A stretch of 60,559 nucleotides of DNA from assembly GCA_008501735.1 (NCBI GenBank), contig QQUF01000024.1, positions 1 to 60,559 of the forward strand, in the 5' to 3' direction. The stretch comes from Calditrichota bacterium (lineage in GTDB: Bacteria > CLD3). Shown here in pieces: positions 1 to 8,189 of the stretch. The position numbers were made by a program, and so were the translations under genes. Numbering within the stretch: the stretch's first letter is position 1; the number at the start of each line of letters is the position of its first letter. The notes under the pieces are model-generated. The model worked only from the letters and a program-made list of their open reading frames with translations, searched no databases and was not told the origin of the DNA.

Positions 1-2
1 CT

Positions 3-86
3 GAACTACTAGCCTCTTCGCGCTCTGCTGGAAAAAGTTATTCCGATGCAGTTTCTTGGAAATTAGATTCTGAAATCCCAAATTAA
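3..86 (+). pseudogene. asd: 5' fragment of asd, ended by an in-frame TAA
   Basis: This frame is open from the window edge and reads as the N-terminal part of aspartate-semialdehyde dehydrogenase. It contains the typical ASSRSAGK segment and then the SWKLDSEIP segment. It stops at a TAA at 84-86. The same frame continues immediately at GTG 87 with the rest of the enzyme. In relatives this spot usually reads Pro-Glu-Tyr-Val, so the simplest view is a Tyr codon (TAT) turned into TAA. Either the gene carries a nonsense mutation or the assembly has a single-base error. The true start lies left of the window. Confidence 0.75.
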
Positions 87-977
87 GTGAAAAACCTTAT
101 TGTCAAATCTGAAGACGAAATTGAAAAATTCACTTCTCAAATTGCATTTTCAGGCTTAGACGCTTCGGTAGCTGTAGATTTAGAATTTCGTTGTGCAAAT
201 AGCGGAATGGCTGTTGTAAGTAATGCAAGGAACTTTCGAATGGAAAAAGAAGTTCCGCTTTTAATTCCAGAAATCAACCCTGAGCACCTAACTGTAATTT
301 CCGAGCAAAAGGAAAAATTTGGTTTTAACGAAGGTTTCATTGTTACAAATTCAAATTGCTCAACAATGTTTCTGGCAATGGTTTTGGGAGTAATTGCCAA
401 AAAATTCACAATTGAAAAAACTTTAGTAACTACAATGCAAGCAGTTTCAGGAGCAGGTTATCCGGGCGTTGCTTCATTGGATATTTTGGGAAATGTAGTT
501 CCATTCATTGGTGGTGAAGAAGAAAAAATTGAAACCGAAACTCTAAAGATCTTGGGTAAAGTTGAAGATTCTGAAATCATTTCTGCAAACTTCAATTTGA
601 GTGCAAGTGTAAACAGAGTTCCAGTTGTTGATGGACATTTGGAAAGCGTTTCGTTCAAGCTCAGAGAAGCAACTAACGTAAACGAATTAAAAGAAATCTT
701 AACAAACTTTACAGCTTTACCTCAAGAATTAAAATTACCAACTGCACCCAAGAAGCCGGTTATAGTTTTAGAAAATGAAGACAGACCTCAACCAAAATTA
801 GACGTAAATAAAAACAATGGAATGGCAACTTTTGTTGGAAGAATTCGCAAATGTAAAGTGTTAGACTACAAAATGATGGTTCTCGGACACAATACAATTC
901 GAGGTGCTGCAGGTGCTGCAATTTTAAATGCAGAGCTTTTAGTAAAACAAGGTTTAATCCAAACAAAAGGTGATTAA
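87..977 (+). CDS. asd: Aspartate-semialdehyde dehydrogenase (archaeal/fungal type), N-terminus separated by a stop
   Basis: This enzyme makes aspartate 4-semialdehyde from aspartyl phosphate with NADPH, the branch point to lysine/diaminopimelate, threonine and methionine. The visible part holds the catalytic Cys91 in a TNSNCST motif, the QAVSGAGYPG segment at 119-127 and the active-site His184 (DGH). The Ile-Gly-Gly-Glu-Glu-Glu-Lys run near 141-147 is typical of the archaeal/fungal subfamily. The family is usually about 340-360 residues. The missing NADP-binding N-terminus lies upstream in the same frame (3-86 and beyond), separated only by TAA 84-86. GTG 87 has no ribosome-binding site in front of it, so it is probably not a natural start. 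The gene is followed directly by the M20 gene at 978. Confidence 0.85.
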   Translation: MKNLIVKSEDEIEKFTSQIAFSGLDASVAVDLEFRCANSGMAVVSNARNFRMEKEVPLLIPEINPEHLTVISEQKEKFGFNEGFIVTNSNCSTMFLAMVLGVIAKKFTIEKTLVTTMQAVSGAGYPGVASLDILGNVVPFIGGEEEKIETETLKILGKVEDSEIISANFNLSASVNRVPVVDGHLESVSFKLREATNVNELKEILTNFTALPQELKLPTAPKKPVIVLENEDRPQPKLDVNKNNGMATFVGRIRKCKVLDYKMMVLGHNTIRGAAGAAILNAELLVKQGLIQTKGD

Positions 978-2168
978 ATGAGTTGGAAAGCAATTTCTTT
1001 AGCTCACGATAAACTTTCTCAAAATGCAATTGAGTTTTGCCAGAAACTAATCCAAACTCCAAGTTATCCTGGTAAAGAGCGAAATTGTGCTGAATTAATT
1101 TTAAGCAAGATGGGTGGTTTAAGATTTGATAAAACCGAAATTGACAAAGCTGGGAATGTTCTTGGGTTTGTCAAAGGAACTGTCCCAAATTCTCCTAAAA
1201 TTTTACTTGCAACGCACATTGACCACGTTGGTTTTGAAGACCAAGAAATGTGGCAATTTCCTCCTTTTGAAGCAATAATTTCTGGCAGAAAAATATTTGG
1301 AAGAGGAGCCGCAGAAGCAAAAAGTGCAATTTCTGCACAAATCTACGGAGTTGCTGCCATTTTGGAAGCTGGTTTCAGACCGACAAATGATATTCATTTA
1401 GCATTTTGTGTTCAGGAAGAAACTGGCGGAACTGGAATGCGATATTTTGTAAATAAAGAAGAAAATAAAATTGATTTAGCAATTTTTGGTAACGCTACTT
1501 CAAATAATATTTACTTGGGGCATCGAGGAGTCGCAAACATTGAATTAATTTTCAAAGGGCAATCAGCTCACGCTTCAAATCCAAATTCTGGTAAAAACCC
1601 ACATTTTCCTGCTGCAAAATTTTTGACTTTACTTGAAAATGAGATGCCAAATTTTTCCGAACATTATTTGCTTGGAAAAACAATTGCTTCCCCTACTCTT
1701 TACGAAATTGGAAAAACAAATATTAATGATATTCCAAGTGAAGTAAAAATCAATTTGAACTGGCGATTTTCCTCTGAGACAAAAGAAGAAATTTTGGAAA
1801 TAATTAACAAATTAACAAAACAGATAAATTTTGAAATTAATGTTCAGATTTGTAAGCAAAAAAATATAACTTACAATGGCTTTGATGAAGGCACTCAGGA
1901 ACATTTTTCAACTTCTTTCCTAACAAGTTCAGATTTGAATTTTGTTCAAAGTTCTGCAAAAGCAATTGAGCAAATTTCTGGGAAGAAACAAAATTTTGGA
2001 ATTTGGAAATCAGCAACCGATGCAAGATTTGTAGCTGAAAAAGGAATCCCAACTTTTGGTTTTGGACCTGGACACGAAAGTTTAGTTCACCAAAAAGATG
2101 AATTTGTTGAAATTGAAATGCTCATTGAAGCAATGAAATGTTACTCAAAATTTATTTATAAAAATTAA
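978..2168 (+). CDS. M20-family metallohydrolase (YgeY/ArgE-like), divergent metal site
   Basis: This is a 396-residue member of the M20 peptidase/deacetylase family, which hydrolyses amide bonds of amino-acid derivatives or short peptides with two zinc ions. The fold markers are present in order: THIDHVG (first His and Asp), GRGAAEAK (usually GRGASDxK), the catalytic EE pair in VQEETGG, FGNATSNN before LGHRG, and a late His in LVHQKDE. Two metal positions differ from the family. The bridging Asp of SDxK is Glu here, and the Glu of the usual GEPT/GEAT motif is Asn. Function may therefore be altered. ATG 978 abuts the asd stop, with an AAAAGG-type ribosome-binding site at 965-970, so the two genes are likely co-transcribed. 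The substrate cannot be told. Confidence 0.75.
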   Translation: MSWKAISLAHDKLSQNAIEFCQKLIQTPSYPGKERNCAELILSKMGGLRFDKTEIDKAGNVLGFVKGTVPNSPKILLATHIDHVGFEDQEMWQFPPFEAIISGRKIFGRGAAEAKSAISAQIYGVAAILEAGFRPTNDIHLAFCVQEETGGTGMRYFVNKEENKIDLAIFGNATSNNIYLGHRGVANIELIFKGQSAHASNPNSGKNPHFPAAKFLTLLENEMPNFSEHYLLGKTIASPTLYEIGKTNINDIPSEVKINLNWRFSSETKEEILEIINKLTKQINFEINVQICKQKNITYNGFDEGTQEHFSTSFLTSSDLNFVQSSAKAIEQISGKKQNFGIWKSATDARFVAEKGIPTFGFGPGHESLVHQKDEFVEIEMLIEAMKCYSKFIYKN

Positions 2169-2173
2169 ATTTT

Positions 2174-2269
2174 GGAGGTGAAAGAGGAACTGGTGTCCTC
2201 CGCGGTCTTCAAAACCGTTTGTTCTGCAATCAAGTTGTGGAAGGTGAGTTCGATTCTCACACACCTCCG
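2174..2269 (+). tRNA. selC: tRNA-Sec (anticodon TCA)
   Basis: The sequence folds as a selenocysteine tRNA. The acceptor stem GGAGGTG (2174-2180) pairs with CACCTCC (2262-2268), and an eighth A-A position (2181/2261) is mismatched. The D stem is GAGGA/TCCTC (2184-2188/2196-2200). The anticodon stem GCGGT/ACCGT (2202-2206/2214-2218) closes the loop CTTCAAA with anticodon TCA at 2209-2211, which reads UGA. A long variable arm has eight pairs (2222-2229 with 2235-2242, including two G-T pairs). The T stem is GTGAG/CTCAC with loop TTCGATT. The discriminator is G2269 and CCA is not encoded. The long variable arm plus the UGA-reading anticodon separate it from serine or tryptophan tRNAs. It sits between two genes on the same strand. 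Confidence 0.93.
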
Positions 2270-2293
2270 TTATTTTTTGGAAAAAGGTAAAAA

Positions 2294-2929
2294 ATGAAAA
2301 TTGTACAAAATGAAATTGAACAGTACGCACTAAAACACACGACAAAATCAGACAAGATTTTTGAAGAATTAAAATCCGAAACTTATGAACAATCTGATTG
2401 CCCACAAATGTTAATAGGTGATTTAGAAGGCACACTTTTACAGCTTTTAGTAAAAATGTCGGGAGCAAAAAATGCTTTAGAAATTGGTATGTTTACAGGT
2501 TATAGCGGATTAAGAATCGCTTCTGCTCTACCAGAAGACGGGAAATTAATTTGTTGCGATGTAAATCCTGAAACTTCAAAGATTGCTCGAAAATATTTTG
2601 ATAAAAGTGGTTACGGACATAAAATTGAAATCAAACTTGCACCCGCATTAGAAACTCTTGAAACTCATAAAAATGAGAAATTCGATTTCGTTTTTATTGA
2701 TGCAGACAAAGAAAACTATCCAAATTATTTCAACAAAGTGATTGAAATGGTTCCATCTGGTGGTTTAATTTTGATTGATAATTGTATTTGGAGCGGTGAT
2801 GTTTTAGACCCAAAAACCCCAGAAGCAAAAGCAATTAACTTGGTAAATCAAATGGTTGTTGCAGACCCAAGAGTTGAAAATACTTTGTTGACAATTCGCG
2901 ATGGGATTATGCTCATTAGAAAAAAATAA
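2294..2929 (+). CDS. Class I SAM-dependent O-methyltransferase (family 3)
   Basis: This 211-residue protein belongs to the cation-dependent O-methyltransferase family (caffeoyl-CoA OMT-like; bacterial relatives act on catechols or tRNA hydroxyuridine, TrmR). The SAM-binding motif ALEIGMFTGYSG is at 61-72, an acidic ribose-binding segment CCDVNPE at 87-93, and the metal-binding FIDADKENY and IDN segments near 134-142 and 161-163. Length is normal for the family. There is no signal peptide, so it is cytoplasmic. A GG-rich ribosome-binding site precedes ATG 2294. It follows the selC gene by 24 bases and precedes a glycosyltransferase by 17. The substrate is not evident. Confidence 0.85.
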   Translation: MKIVQNEIEQYALKHTTKSDKIFEELKSETYEQSDCPQMLIGDLEGTLLQLLVKMSGAKNALEIGMFTGYSGLRIASALPEDGKLICCDVNPETSKIARKYFDKSGYGHKIEIKLAPALETLETHKNEKFDFVFIDADKENYPNYFNKVIEMVPSGGLILIDNCIWSGDVLDPKTPEAKAINLVNQMVVADPRVENTLLTIRDGIMLIRKK

Positions 2930-2946
2930 ATGGATTTTAAATCTTA

Positions 2947-4095
2947 ATGAAAATTCTATTTTTAACTGAGCATTTTCCTTCACCCGACTCGCCTGATTCA
3001 AGTCCTGTTTCTTTTTTTGCAAGTCAAAAACTTAGCACAAAACATAAAGTAACAGTCATTCACGCAAATTTTCAAGTTGGTTTAACAAAGCCTGAAATCA
3101 AAGTCGAGGTTTATAACGAAAATTACGAAGTCGTGAGGCTCGGAATTGCTTTGCCCCCAAAAGGCGATAGACTTTGGCTAAGGTGTATTTTGTTAAGAAT
3201 TGCTCTAAACTTTGTACAAGACAAATTGGATTATCTAAAAGACTGTGATTTGATTTTTGCAAGACTTGCAACAACTCCTGGTTGGGCAGGTGTCCAATTT
3301 GGGAAAAAGCATAAAATCCCAACAGTAATTTGGGCAGTTGGCTCTGACATTCATACATATCCCCAAATTCCAATTTTGAAACATTTTAACAAATACGCTT
3401 TAAAAAATGCCAAAGGAATTGTCTGCAACAGTAATTTTTTAGCAGAAGAAACAGAGAAACTTGGAATCAACAAATCGAAAATCATAGTTGCAAATACAGG
3501 AATCGCCGATACTCTTTTCGTCCCAAAGAATAAAATGGATTGCCGTAAGCACTTAAATTTACCTCTCGATAAAAATATTGTTGTTTTTGCAGGACACCTA
3601 ATTCCAATTAAAGGAATAGACATTTTACTTGAATCTTGGAAAGAGTTTGTTGCAAAGAACCCAAACTCACTTTTAACACTTTGCGGAAGTGGTGAAGGAA
3701 TAAATTCTTACCGAAAATTTACTAAGGACAATGGGTTTTCTAAATCAGTTATTTTTCGGGCAGCAATTGCACACAAAGATGTTGCAGATTGGTTTGGAGC
3801 TTCAGATGTTGTGGTTTTACCAAGTCGAAACGAAGGATTTCCTGCGGTTTTAATGGAAGCTCAATCTTGTGGCAGACCTGTTGTAGCAACAAAAGTTGGT
3901 GGAATTCCTGAAATTGTAAATTCAGATGATTTAGGAATTTTAGTATCTCCTGAAAACTCTAATGAATTGACTGAGGCACTTGAGAAGGTTTTTAACACAA
4001 ATTGGAATCGAGATAAAATTGTCGCAGCTTCTAAAAGATTTAGTTGGAATAAATTTGGTGAAAATATTGATGATTTTATCAAAAATATCGTTTAA
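2947..4095 (+). CDS. GT4-family glycosyltransferase (GT-B fold)
   Basis: This 382-residue enzyme moves a sugar from a nucleotide-sugar donor to an acceptor, probably a glycan or glycolipid at the cytoplasmic membrane face. The N-terminal acceptor domain begins with ILFLTEHFPSP. GSDIH is at 132-136, and the donor domain starts with VVFAGHLIPIKG (212-223). The EX7E motif is formed by E296 and E304 in SRNEGFPAVLMEA. These are hallmarks of glycosyltransferase family 4. It is probably the last gene of the run that starts at asd. Its stop overlaps the convergent galT stop by four bases. Donor and acceptor cannot be named from sequence. Confidence 0.88.
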   Translation: MKILFLTEHFPSPDSPDSSPVSFFASQKLSTKHKVTVIHANFQVGLTKPEIKVEVYNENYEVVRLGIALPPKGDRLWLRCILLRIALNFVQDKLDYLKDCDLIFARLATTPGWAGVQFGKKHKIPTVIWAVGSDIHTYPQIPILKHFNKYALKNAKGIVCNSNFLAEETEKLGINKSKIIVANTGIADTLFVPKNKMDCRKHLNLPLDKNIVVFAGHLIPIKGIDILLESWKEFVAKNPNSLLTLCGSGEGINSYRKFTKDNGFSKSVIFRAAIAHKDVADWFGASDVVVLPSRNEGFPAVLMEAQSCGRPVVATKVGGIPEIVNSDDLGILVSPENSNELTEALEKVFNTNWNRDKIVAASKRFSWNKFGENIDDFIKNIV

Positions 4096-5120
4096 ATAAA
4101 TTCTCTTAGCATTTTCGCTGATTTTTCAGGCGAAATTGGATTTATGTAAAAACCTGTTCCCCATTCAAACCCTGCAATACTTGTAATTCTTGGAATGATT
4201 TCAAAATGCCAATGGAAATACTCCTGAATATTTTCTAAATATTTATTTTCCAAATTTGGAGATGTGTGTAAAACTAAGTTATAAGGCGGATTATTGAGAC
4301 ATTCTGCGATTGCAGTTTGAGTTTTGCCCATAATTTCAGAAAGTTCCTTCAATTCTTTTGGATTACAATTTTGAAATTCTGAACTATGTTTTTTGGGCAT
4401 TATCCAAGTTTCAAAAGCAAATCTTGCCGCATAGGGTACAAAGGCAATAAATTCATCATTTTCAAGAATTACTCTTTCTTGAAAATTTTCATTATTGTTA
4501 ATCTTTGCACAAAAAATACACTCTGAGTAGGTTTTCCAAAAGTTTTCACTCGCTTTAATTTCTTCCATACCTCTCTTAGGAATTGTTGGAACAGCTATAA
4601 TTTGAGAATGTGGGTGAACTAAAGAAGCTCCTGCATCTTTTCCAAAATTTCTAAAAAGTTGAACGTAAGCAAAACGATAGTCCTTGTACAAATCTTCAAT
4701 TCTTTCACGAAAGACCTCCAAAATTTCTTTCCTCTTTTCATTTGAAAATGTGTGAAACTCCAAATTATGCTCAGGACTCTCAATAATCACCTCGTGAGCT
4801 CCCATTCCACCTATTCTGTTATGAACTTTGTTTAGATTGTCAAAAGAAAGTTTGTTTTCAATTTTTAAAGCAGGAAAACGATTTGCAACGACTCTGATTG
4901 CCCACTCACTAATGTTTTCGGTGTCATTTCTGCCTAAAGCTCTTATCTCAACAGAAGTCTCACCTTCGTTCCCTGGACAAAAAGGACATTTGGTTTCATA
5001 AGAATTTATTTCTGGTTTTATTTCTTCGACTTTAAAATCAGATGGTTTAAAATTTCTATCTGGCGAGATAATTACCCAACCGTCAGAAAAAGGATCTTTG
5101 CGTAATTCGGAACTATTCAT
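4092..5120 (-). CDS. galT: Galactose-1-phosphate uridylyltransferase
   Basis: GalT swaps UMP between UDP-glucose and galactose-1-phosphate in the Leloir pathway. The 342-residue protein shows an N-terminal Asp-Pro-Phe segment, a zinc-binding CPFC pair (45-48), the nucleotide-contact segment IESPEHN (113-119) and the active-site HPHSQ motif (169-173), where His171 would carry the uridylyl group. A second Cys pair (CIFC) comes later, and a C-terminal HWHFEIIPR segment is present. Serine in HPHSQ replaces the Gly of E. coli, a variation common in deep-branching GalT proteins. It is last in a minus-strand run with the NtrC-type regulator (17-base gap) and epmB. No galK or galE is in the window. 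Confidence 0.9.
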   Translation of the reverse strand: MNSSELRKDPFSDGWVIISPDRNFKPSDFKVEEIKPEINSYETKCPFCPGNEGETSVEIRALGRNDTENISEWAIRVVANRFPALKIENKLSFDNLNKVHNRIGGMGAHEVIIESPEHNLEFHTFSNEKRKEILEVFRERIEDLYKDYRFAYVQLFRNFGKDAGASLVHPHSQIIAVPTIPKRGMEEIKASENFWKTYSECIFCAKINNNENFQERVILENDEFIAFVPYAARFAFETWIMPKKHSSEFQNCNPKELKELSEIMGKTQTAIAECLNNPPYNLVLHTSPNLENKYLENIQEYFHWHFEIIPRITSIAGFEWGTGFYINPISPEKSAKMLREFI

Positions 5121-5137
5121 TTGTAATTTCTTGTAAT

Positions 5138-6481
5138 TTAAATCGGAATTTGGTGTTTTTCCATTTTTGAATACAAGGCTCTTCTTGTAACACCCAAATA
5201 ATTTGCAGCTTTTGATTTATTGCCTTCAGACTTTACAAGAGCCGATAATATAAAATTCTTTTCAATTTCTTCAAGATTGACTCCTTCATCAGGAATTTCA
5301 AAATCATTTACTCTTACAGTAACTTTGCCTAATCCCAAATCTGGTAGTAAAATATCTTCAGGTTTGACAGTATCCCCTGATGCCAAAATCGTTATTCTTT
5401 CAACTACATTCTCTAATTCCCGAATATTTCCGGGATAGTCATAAGCAAGTAGCTTATTTATAGACTTATCTGCAAAAAAAAGATTTGAGAAACCAAAATT
5501 TTTAAGGAAGCTCTCTGCAAGCATTGGAATGTCTTCTTTACGTTCTCTTAAAGGAGCAACAGAAATCGGGAAAACATTAAGCCTAAAAAACAAATCTTCT
5601 CTAAAAGTGCCTTCTTGAATTAATTTTGGCAAATCTTTGTTTGTGGCAGCAACAATCCTTGTTTCGACTCTAATCAAATCAGAACCTCCAACACGATAAA
5701 AACACTTTTCTTGAATCGCTCTGAGAAGTTTGACTTGAACATTTAAACTAACTTCACCAATTTCATCAAGAAATAAAGTTCCATTTGAAGCTAATTCAAA
5801 TTTGCCCATTTTCCTAGAAACGGCACCTGTGAAAGCTCCTTTTTCGTGTCCGAACAACTCACTTTCCAATAACGTTTCTGTTAAAGCTGCACAATTTATT
5901 GCGATAAACGGTCCATTTGCTTTATTACTATTTGCATGAATTCTTTTAGCAACTAATTCTTTCCCTGTGCCACTTTCACCATTAATTAGAACATTCGCCT
6001 TTGAGGGAGCTACTTTATCAATAAGCTCAATCAAGCTTTTGATTTTATTACTCTTACCTATAATTTCACTTGATGAACCTGATACGATTTTTTTCAGAAA
6101 TTCATTTTCTTTTTGAAGGCGTTGTTTCTCCAACATCTTTTCAATTAGCAATAAAAGCTCATCAATATCAAAAGGTTTGATTAAATAATCGTAAGCACCT
6201 TCTTTCATTGCTTTTACTGCATCTTTTGCTGACGCATAAGCAGTCATTAAAAGAACTTGAGTGTCTGTTGAAACTTTTCTAATTTTGGTTAAAAGTTCAA
6301 TTCCATTCATTTCCCCCATACGAATATCTGAGAGAACAATTTCAGGGTTTTCTTGTATAAAAGTAGCTAAACCTTCTTCACCATTTTTTGCAACAAAGAC
6401 CTTGTAACCAATATCCTCCAATTCCTCTTTTAACAAGAAAGACAGTTTTACTTCATCATCAACTATTAATATTTTTATCAT
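5138..6481 (-). CDS. Sigma-54-dependent response regulator (NtrC family)
   Basis: This 447-residue, three-domain activator opens sigma-54 promoters after phosphorylation. The receiver domain (1-115) has the acidic pair Asp8/Asp9, phospho-acceptor Asp52, Thr80 and Lys102. The AAA+ domain carries the Walker A motif GESGTGKE (168-175), the sigma-54-contacting GAFTGA loop (215-220), Walker B TLFLDE (235-240) and a conserved LFFRLNVFPI segment. The C-terminal Fis-type helix-turn-helix includes NKSKAANYLGVTRRALYSKM. All key residues are intact. No histidine kinase is adjacent, so its partner is elsewhere. It is cotranscribed with galT (17-base gap) and follows epmB (30-base gap). Its targets are unknown, and I saw no clear -24/-12 promoter in the window. 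Confidence 0.93.
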   Translation of the reverse strand: MIKILIVDDEVKLSFLLKEELEDIGYKVFVAKNGEEGLATFIQENPEIVLSDIRMGEMNGIELLTKIRKVSTDTQVLLMTAYASAKDAVKAMKEGAYDYLIKPFDIDELLLLIEKMLEKQRLQKENEFLKKIVSGSSSEIIGKSNKIKSLIELIDKVAPSKANVLINGESGTGKELVAKRIHANSNKANGPFIAINCAALTETLLESELFGHEKGAFTGAVSRKMGKFELASNGTLFLDEIGEVSLNVQVKLLRAIQEKCFYRVGGSDLIRVETRIVAATNKDLPKLIQEGTFREDLFFRLNVFPISVAPLRERKEDIPMLAESFLKNFGFSNLFFADKSINKLLAYDYPGNIRELENVVERITILASGDTVKPEDILLPDLGLGKVTVRVNDFEIPDEGVNLEEIEKNFILSALVKSEGNKSKAANYLGVTRRALYSKMEKHQIPI

Positions 6482-6511
6482 TGAGAACCTACAATATTTT
6501 ACAAGTTAAAT

Positions 6512-7465
6512 TTAGAGTGGAAATTTACTTGTAAATCCTTTTTTTTCATAAACATATTTTGGGATTGCATAACCAGGTAAACGCTTCCTTAGTTCAGAAA
6601 TTAGCTTTCTACCTTTACTCACAGGGACAAAAAAATGAGTTGCTCCGTTAACTTTGTCTAATTGGTGCAAATAATAAGGCTGAATATGGTTATTTATCTG
6701 TAACCTTAAAAATTTCTCCATCTCCTCAACCGAATCATTAATACCTTTAAGTAACACCATTTGATTCAAAACTGGAATTCCAACAGACTTAATCCTTTTC
6801 AACGCACCAATTACAAGAGGAGACAATTCGTTACAAGAGTTAGAATGAATTACAAAATAAATAACAAGATTAACCTTGCTTAAAAGATTAATCAAACCAC
6901 TATCTATTCTTTTGGCATTTACAATAGGCAAACGTGTGTGAATCCTTAATCTCTTGATGTGCTTTATTTTTGCAATTCTTTTAAATAGCTTCTCCAGTTC
7001 CATATTTTTCCACATTAATGGGTCTCCGCCGCTCAGGATAACTTCTTCTACTGAATTATCTTCTTCAATTAACCTCAGGTTTCCCTCAATAGATTCTGTA
7101 GTTTTAGGAACTTGCTTGTAATTAAATTCTCGACGAAAACAATACCTGCAATTTATCGCACAAGAACCTGTAATTACAAGTAAAACCCTACCTTTGTATT
7201 TTTGTAACAGTCCAGCTCTTTTACTTGCATTTCTGTCACCAACTGGATCAGAAACAAAACCTTTTTTTTCTAATAATTCTGATTCTGTTGGTAACACTTG
7301 AAGCAACAATGGATCTTTTGGGTTTCCTTTTTCAATTCTTGAAGCAAACTCTTTTGTTACCTTAAAAGAAAATTTTTGAGAAGCCTGCTCTGCCCTGCTC
7401 TTTAATTCAGAAGGTAGCTCTAAATAATCGACAAATTCAGACACATCTGTAAAGTATTTTTCCAA
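6512..7465 (-). CDS. epmB: EF-P (R)-beta-lysine modification enzyme: lysine 2,3-aminomutase EpmB
   Basis: EpmB is a radical-SAM, PLP-dependent aminomutase that turns L-alpha-lysine into (R)-beta-lysine for attachment to elongation factor P. The 4Fe-4S cysteines C102, C106 and C109 form CxxxCxxC (CAINCRYC), followed by FRREF. The SGGDPL motif is at 145-150. The very C-terminal TSKFPL holds Lys314, in the position of the PLP lysine of KamA proteins. At 317 residues it is short, like EpmB (about 340) and unlike metabolic KamA (about 400 or more). It is divergent from efp, with epmA beyond, which fixes the role by context. Confidence 0.87.
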   Translation of the reverse strand: MEKYFTDVSEFVDYLELPSELKSRAEQASQKFSFKVTKEFASRIEKGNPKDPLLLQVLPTESELLEKKGFVSDPVGDRNASKRAGLLQKYKGRVLLVITGSCAINCRYCFRREFNYKQVPKTTESIEGNLRLIEEDNSVEEVILSGGDPLMWKNMELEKLFKRIAKIKHIKRLRIHTRLPIVNAKRIDSGLINLLSKVNLVIYFVIHSNSCNELSPLVIGALKRIKSVGIPVLNQMVLLKGINDSVEEMEKFLRLQINNHIQPYYLHQLDKVNGATHFFVPVSKGRKLISELRKRLPGYAIPKYVYEKKGFTSKFPL

Positions 7466-7587
7466 AAATCAATTCCTATTTAGTTGATTCTTATGCAAGG
7501 TTATAAATAACAAGAACTTTATTGTGTTGGAAAATAGAATTTTTTTTTAAATTCCCACCCAATTTAATTTAAAAATTAGAGGAAATA

Positions 7588-8160
7588 ATGGCACAACAAA
7601 TCTCAACAAGTGATTTTAAAAAAGGTCAATACATAGAAATCGACAACACACCTTATATTTTAGTTGATAATCAATTCGTAAAACCAGGAAAAGGTCAAGC
7701 ATTTAGCAGAACTCGTTTCAAAAATTTAGAGAATGGAAATGTTTTAGACAGAACCTTTAAATCAGGTGAAAAAGTTCAACTTGCAGACGTTGAAGAAAAT
7801 TCTATGCAATATTTATACAGTGACGGGAATCTTTGGCATTTTATGAACGAAGAAACTTTTGAGCAACTTGGATTAAATAATACTCAAGTTGAGGAAGTTC
7901 TTCCATTTTTAGTTGAAGAAACTGTTTGCAACGTTATTTTCTTCAAAGGAAGGGCAATTTCTGTTACGTTGCCGAACTTTATGAATTTTGACATTGTTTA
8001 TACAGAACCAGGTTTTAAAGGCGATACAAGTGGAAACACAACAAAACCAGCAGAAATTAATACTGGCCATTCAATTCAAGTTCCACTTTTTATCGAAACA
8101 GGTGAAAAAGTCAGAGTTGACACGAGAACAGGTTCTTACATTGAGCGAGTTAAAGAATAA
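7588..8160 (+). CDS. efp: Translation elongation factor P
   Basis: EF-P relieves ribosomes stalled at polyproline stretches. The 190-residue protein has the three-domain length of bacterial EF-P. The modification loop reads VKPGKGQAF at 31-39, with Lys35 matching the beta-lysylated Lys34 of E. coli. The C-terminal signature around TGHSIQVPLFIETGEK and DTRTGSYIERV is intact. The ribosome-binding site AGAGGA precedes ATG 7588. epmB lies divergently upstream and epmA immediately downstream, so the modifying enzymes flank the substrate. A strong intrinsic terminator (8165-8189) follows at once, which would favour EF-P output over EpmA. Confidence 0.97.
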   Translation: MAQQISTSDFKKGQYIEIDNTPYILVDNQFVKPGKGQAFSRTRFKNLENGNVLDRTFKSGEKVQLADVEENSMQYLYSDGNLWHFMNEETFEQLGLNNTQVEEVLPFLVEETVCNVIFFKGRAISVTLPNFMNFDIVYTEPGFKGDTSGNTTKPAEINTGHSIQVPLFIETGEKVRVDTRTGSYIERVKE

Positions 8161-8164
8161 TTTT

Positions 8165-8189
8165 GGGGAATTTTGATTCCCCTTTTTTT
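8165..8189 (+). terminator. Intrinsic terminator between efp and epmA
   Basis: GGGGAAT (8165-8171) pairs with ATTCCCC (8176-8182) around a TTTG loop and is followed by seven T residues (8183-8189). It begins four bases after the efp stop and ends at the base before the epmA ATG (8190). epmA must therefore be read through from efp or use a start site I cannot see. Confidence 0.85.

Noticed and set aside
84-86. TAA recoded as a sense codon in asd
   Set aside because: Most genes in the window end with TAA, so a general recoding would be fatal; an error or mutation is simpler.
2174-2269. tRNA-Ser with long variable arm
   Set aside because: The anticodon is TCA, which reads UGA, not a serine codon.
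6512-7465. Metabolic lysine 2,3-aminomutase (KamA)
   Set aside because: The protein is short and adjoins efp and epmA, so EpmB is the better call.
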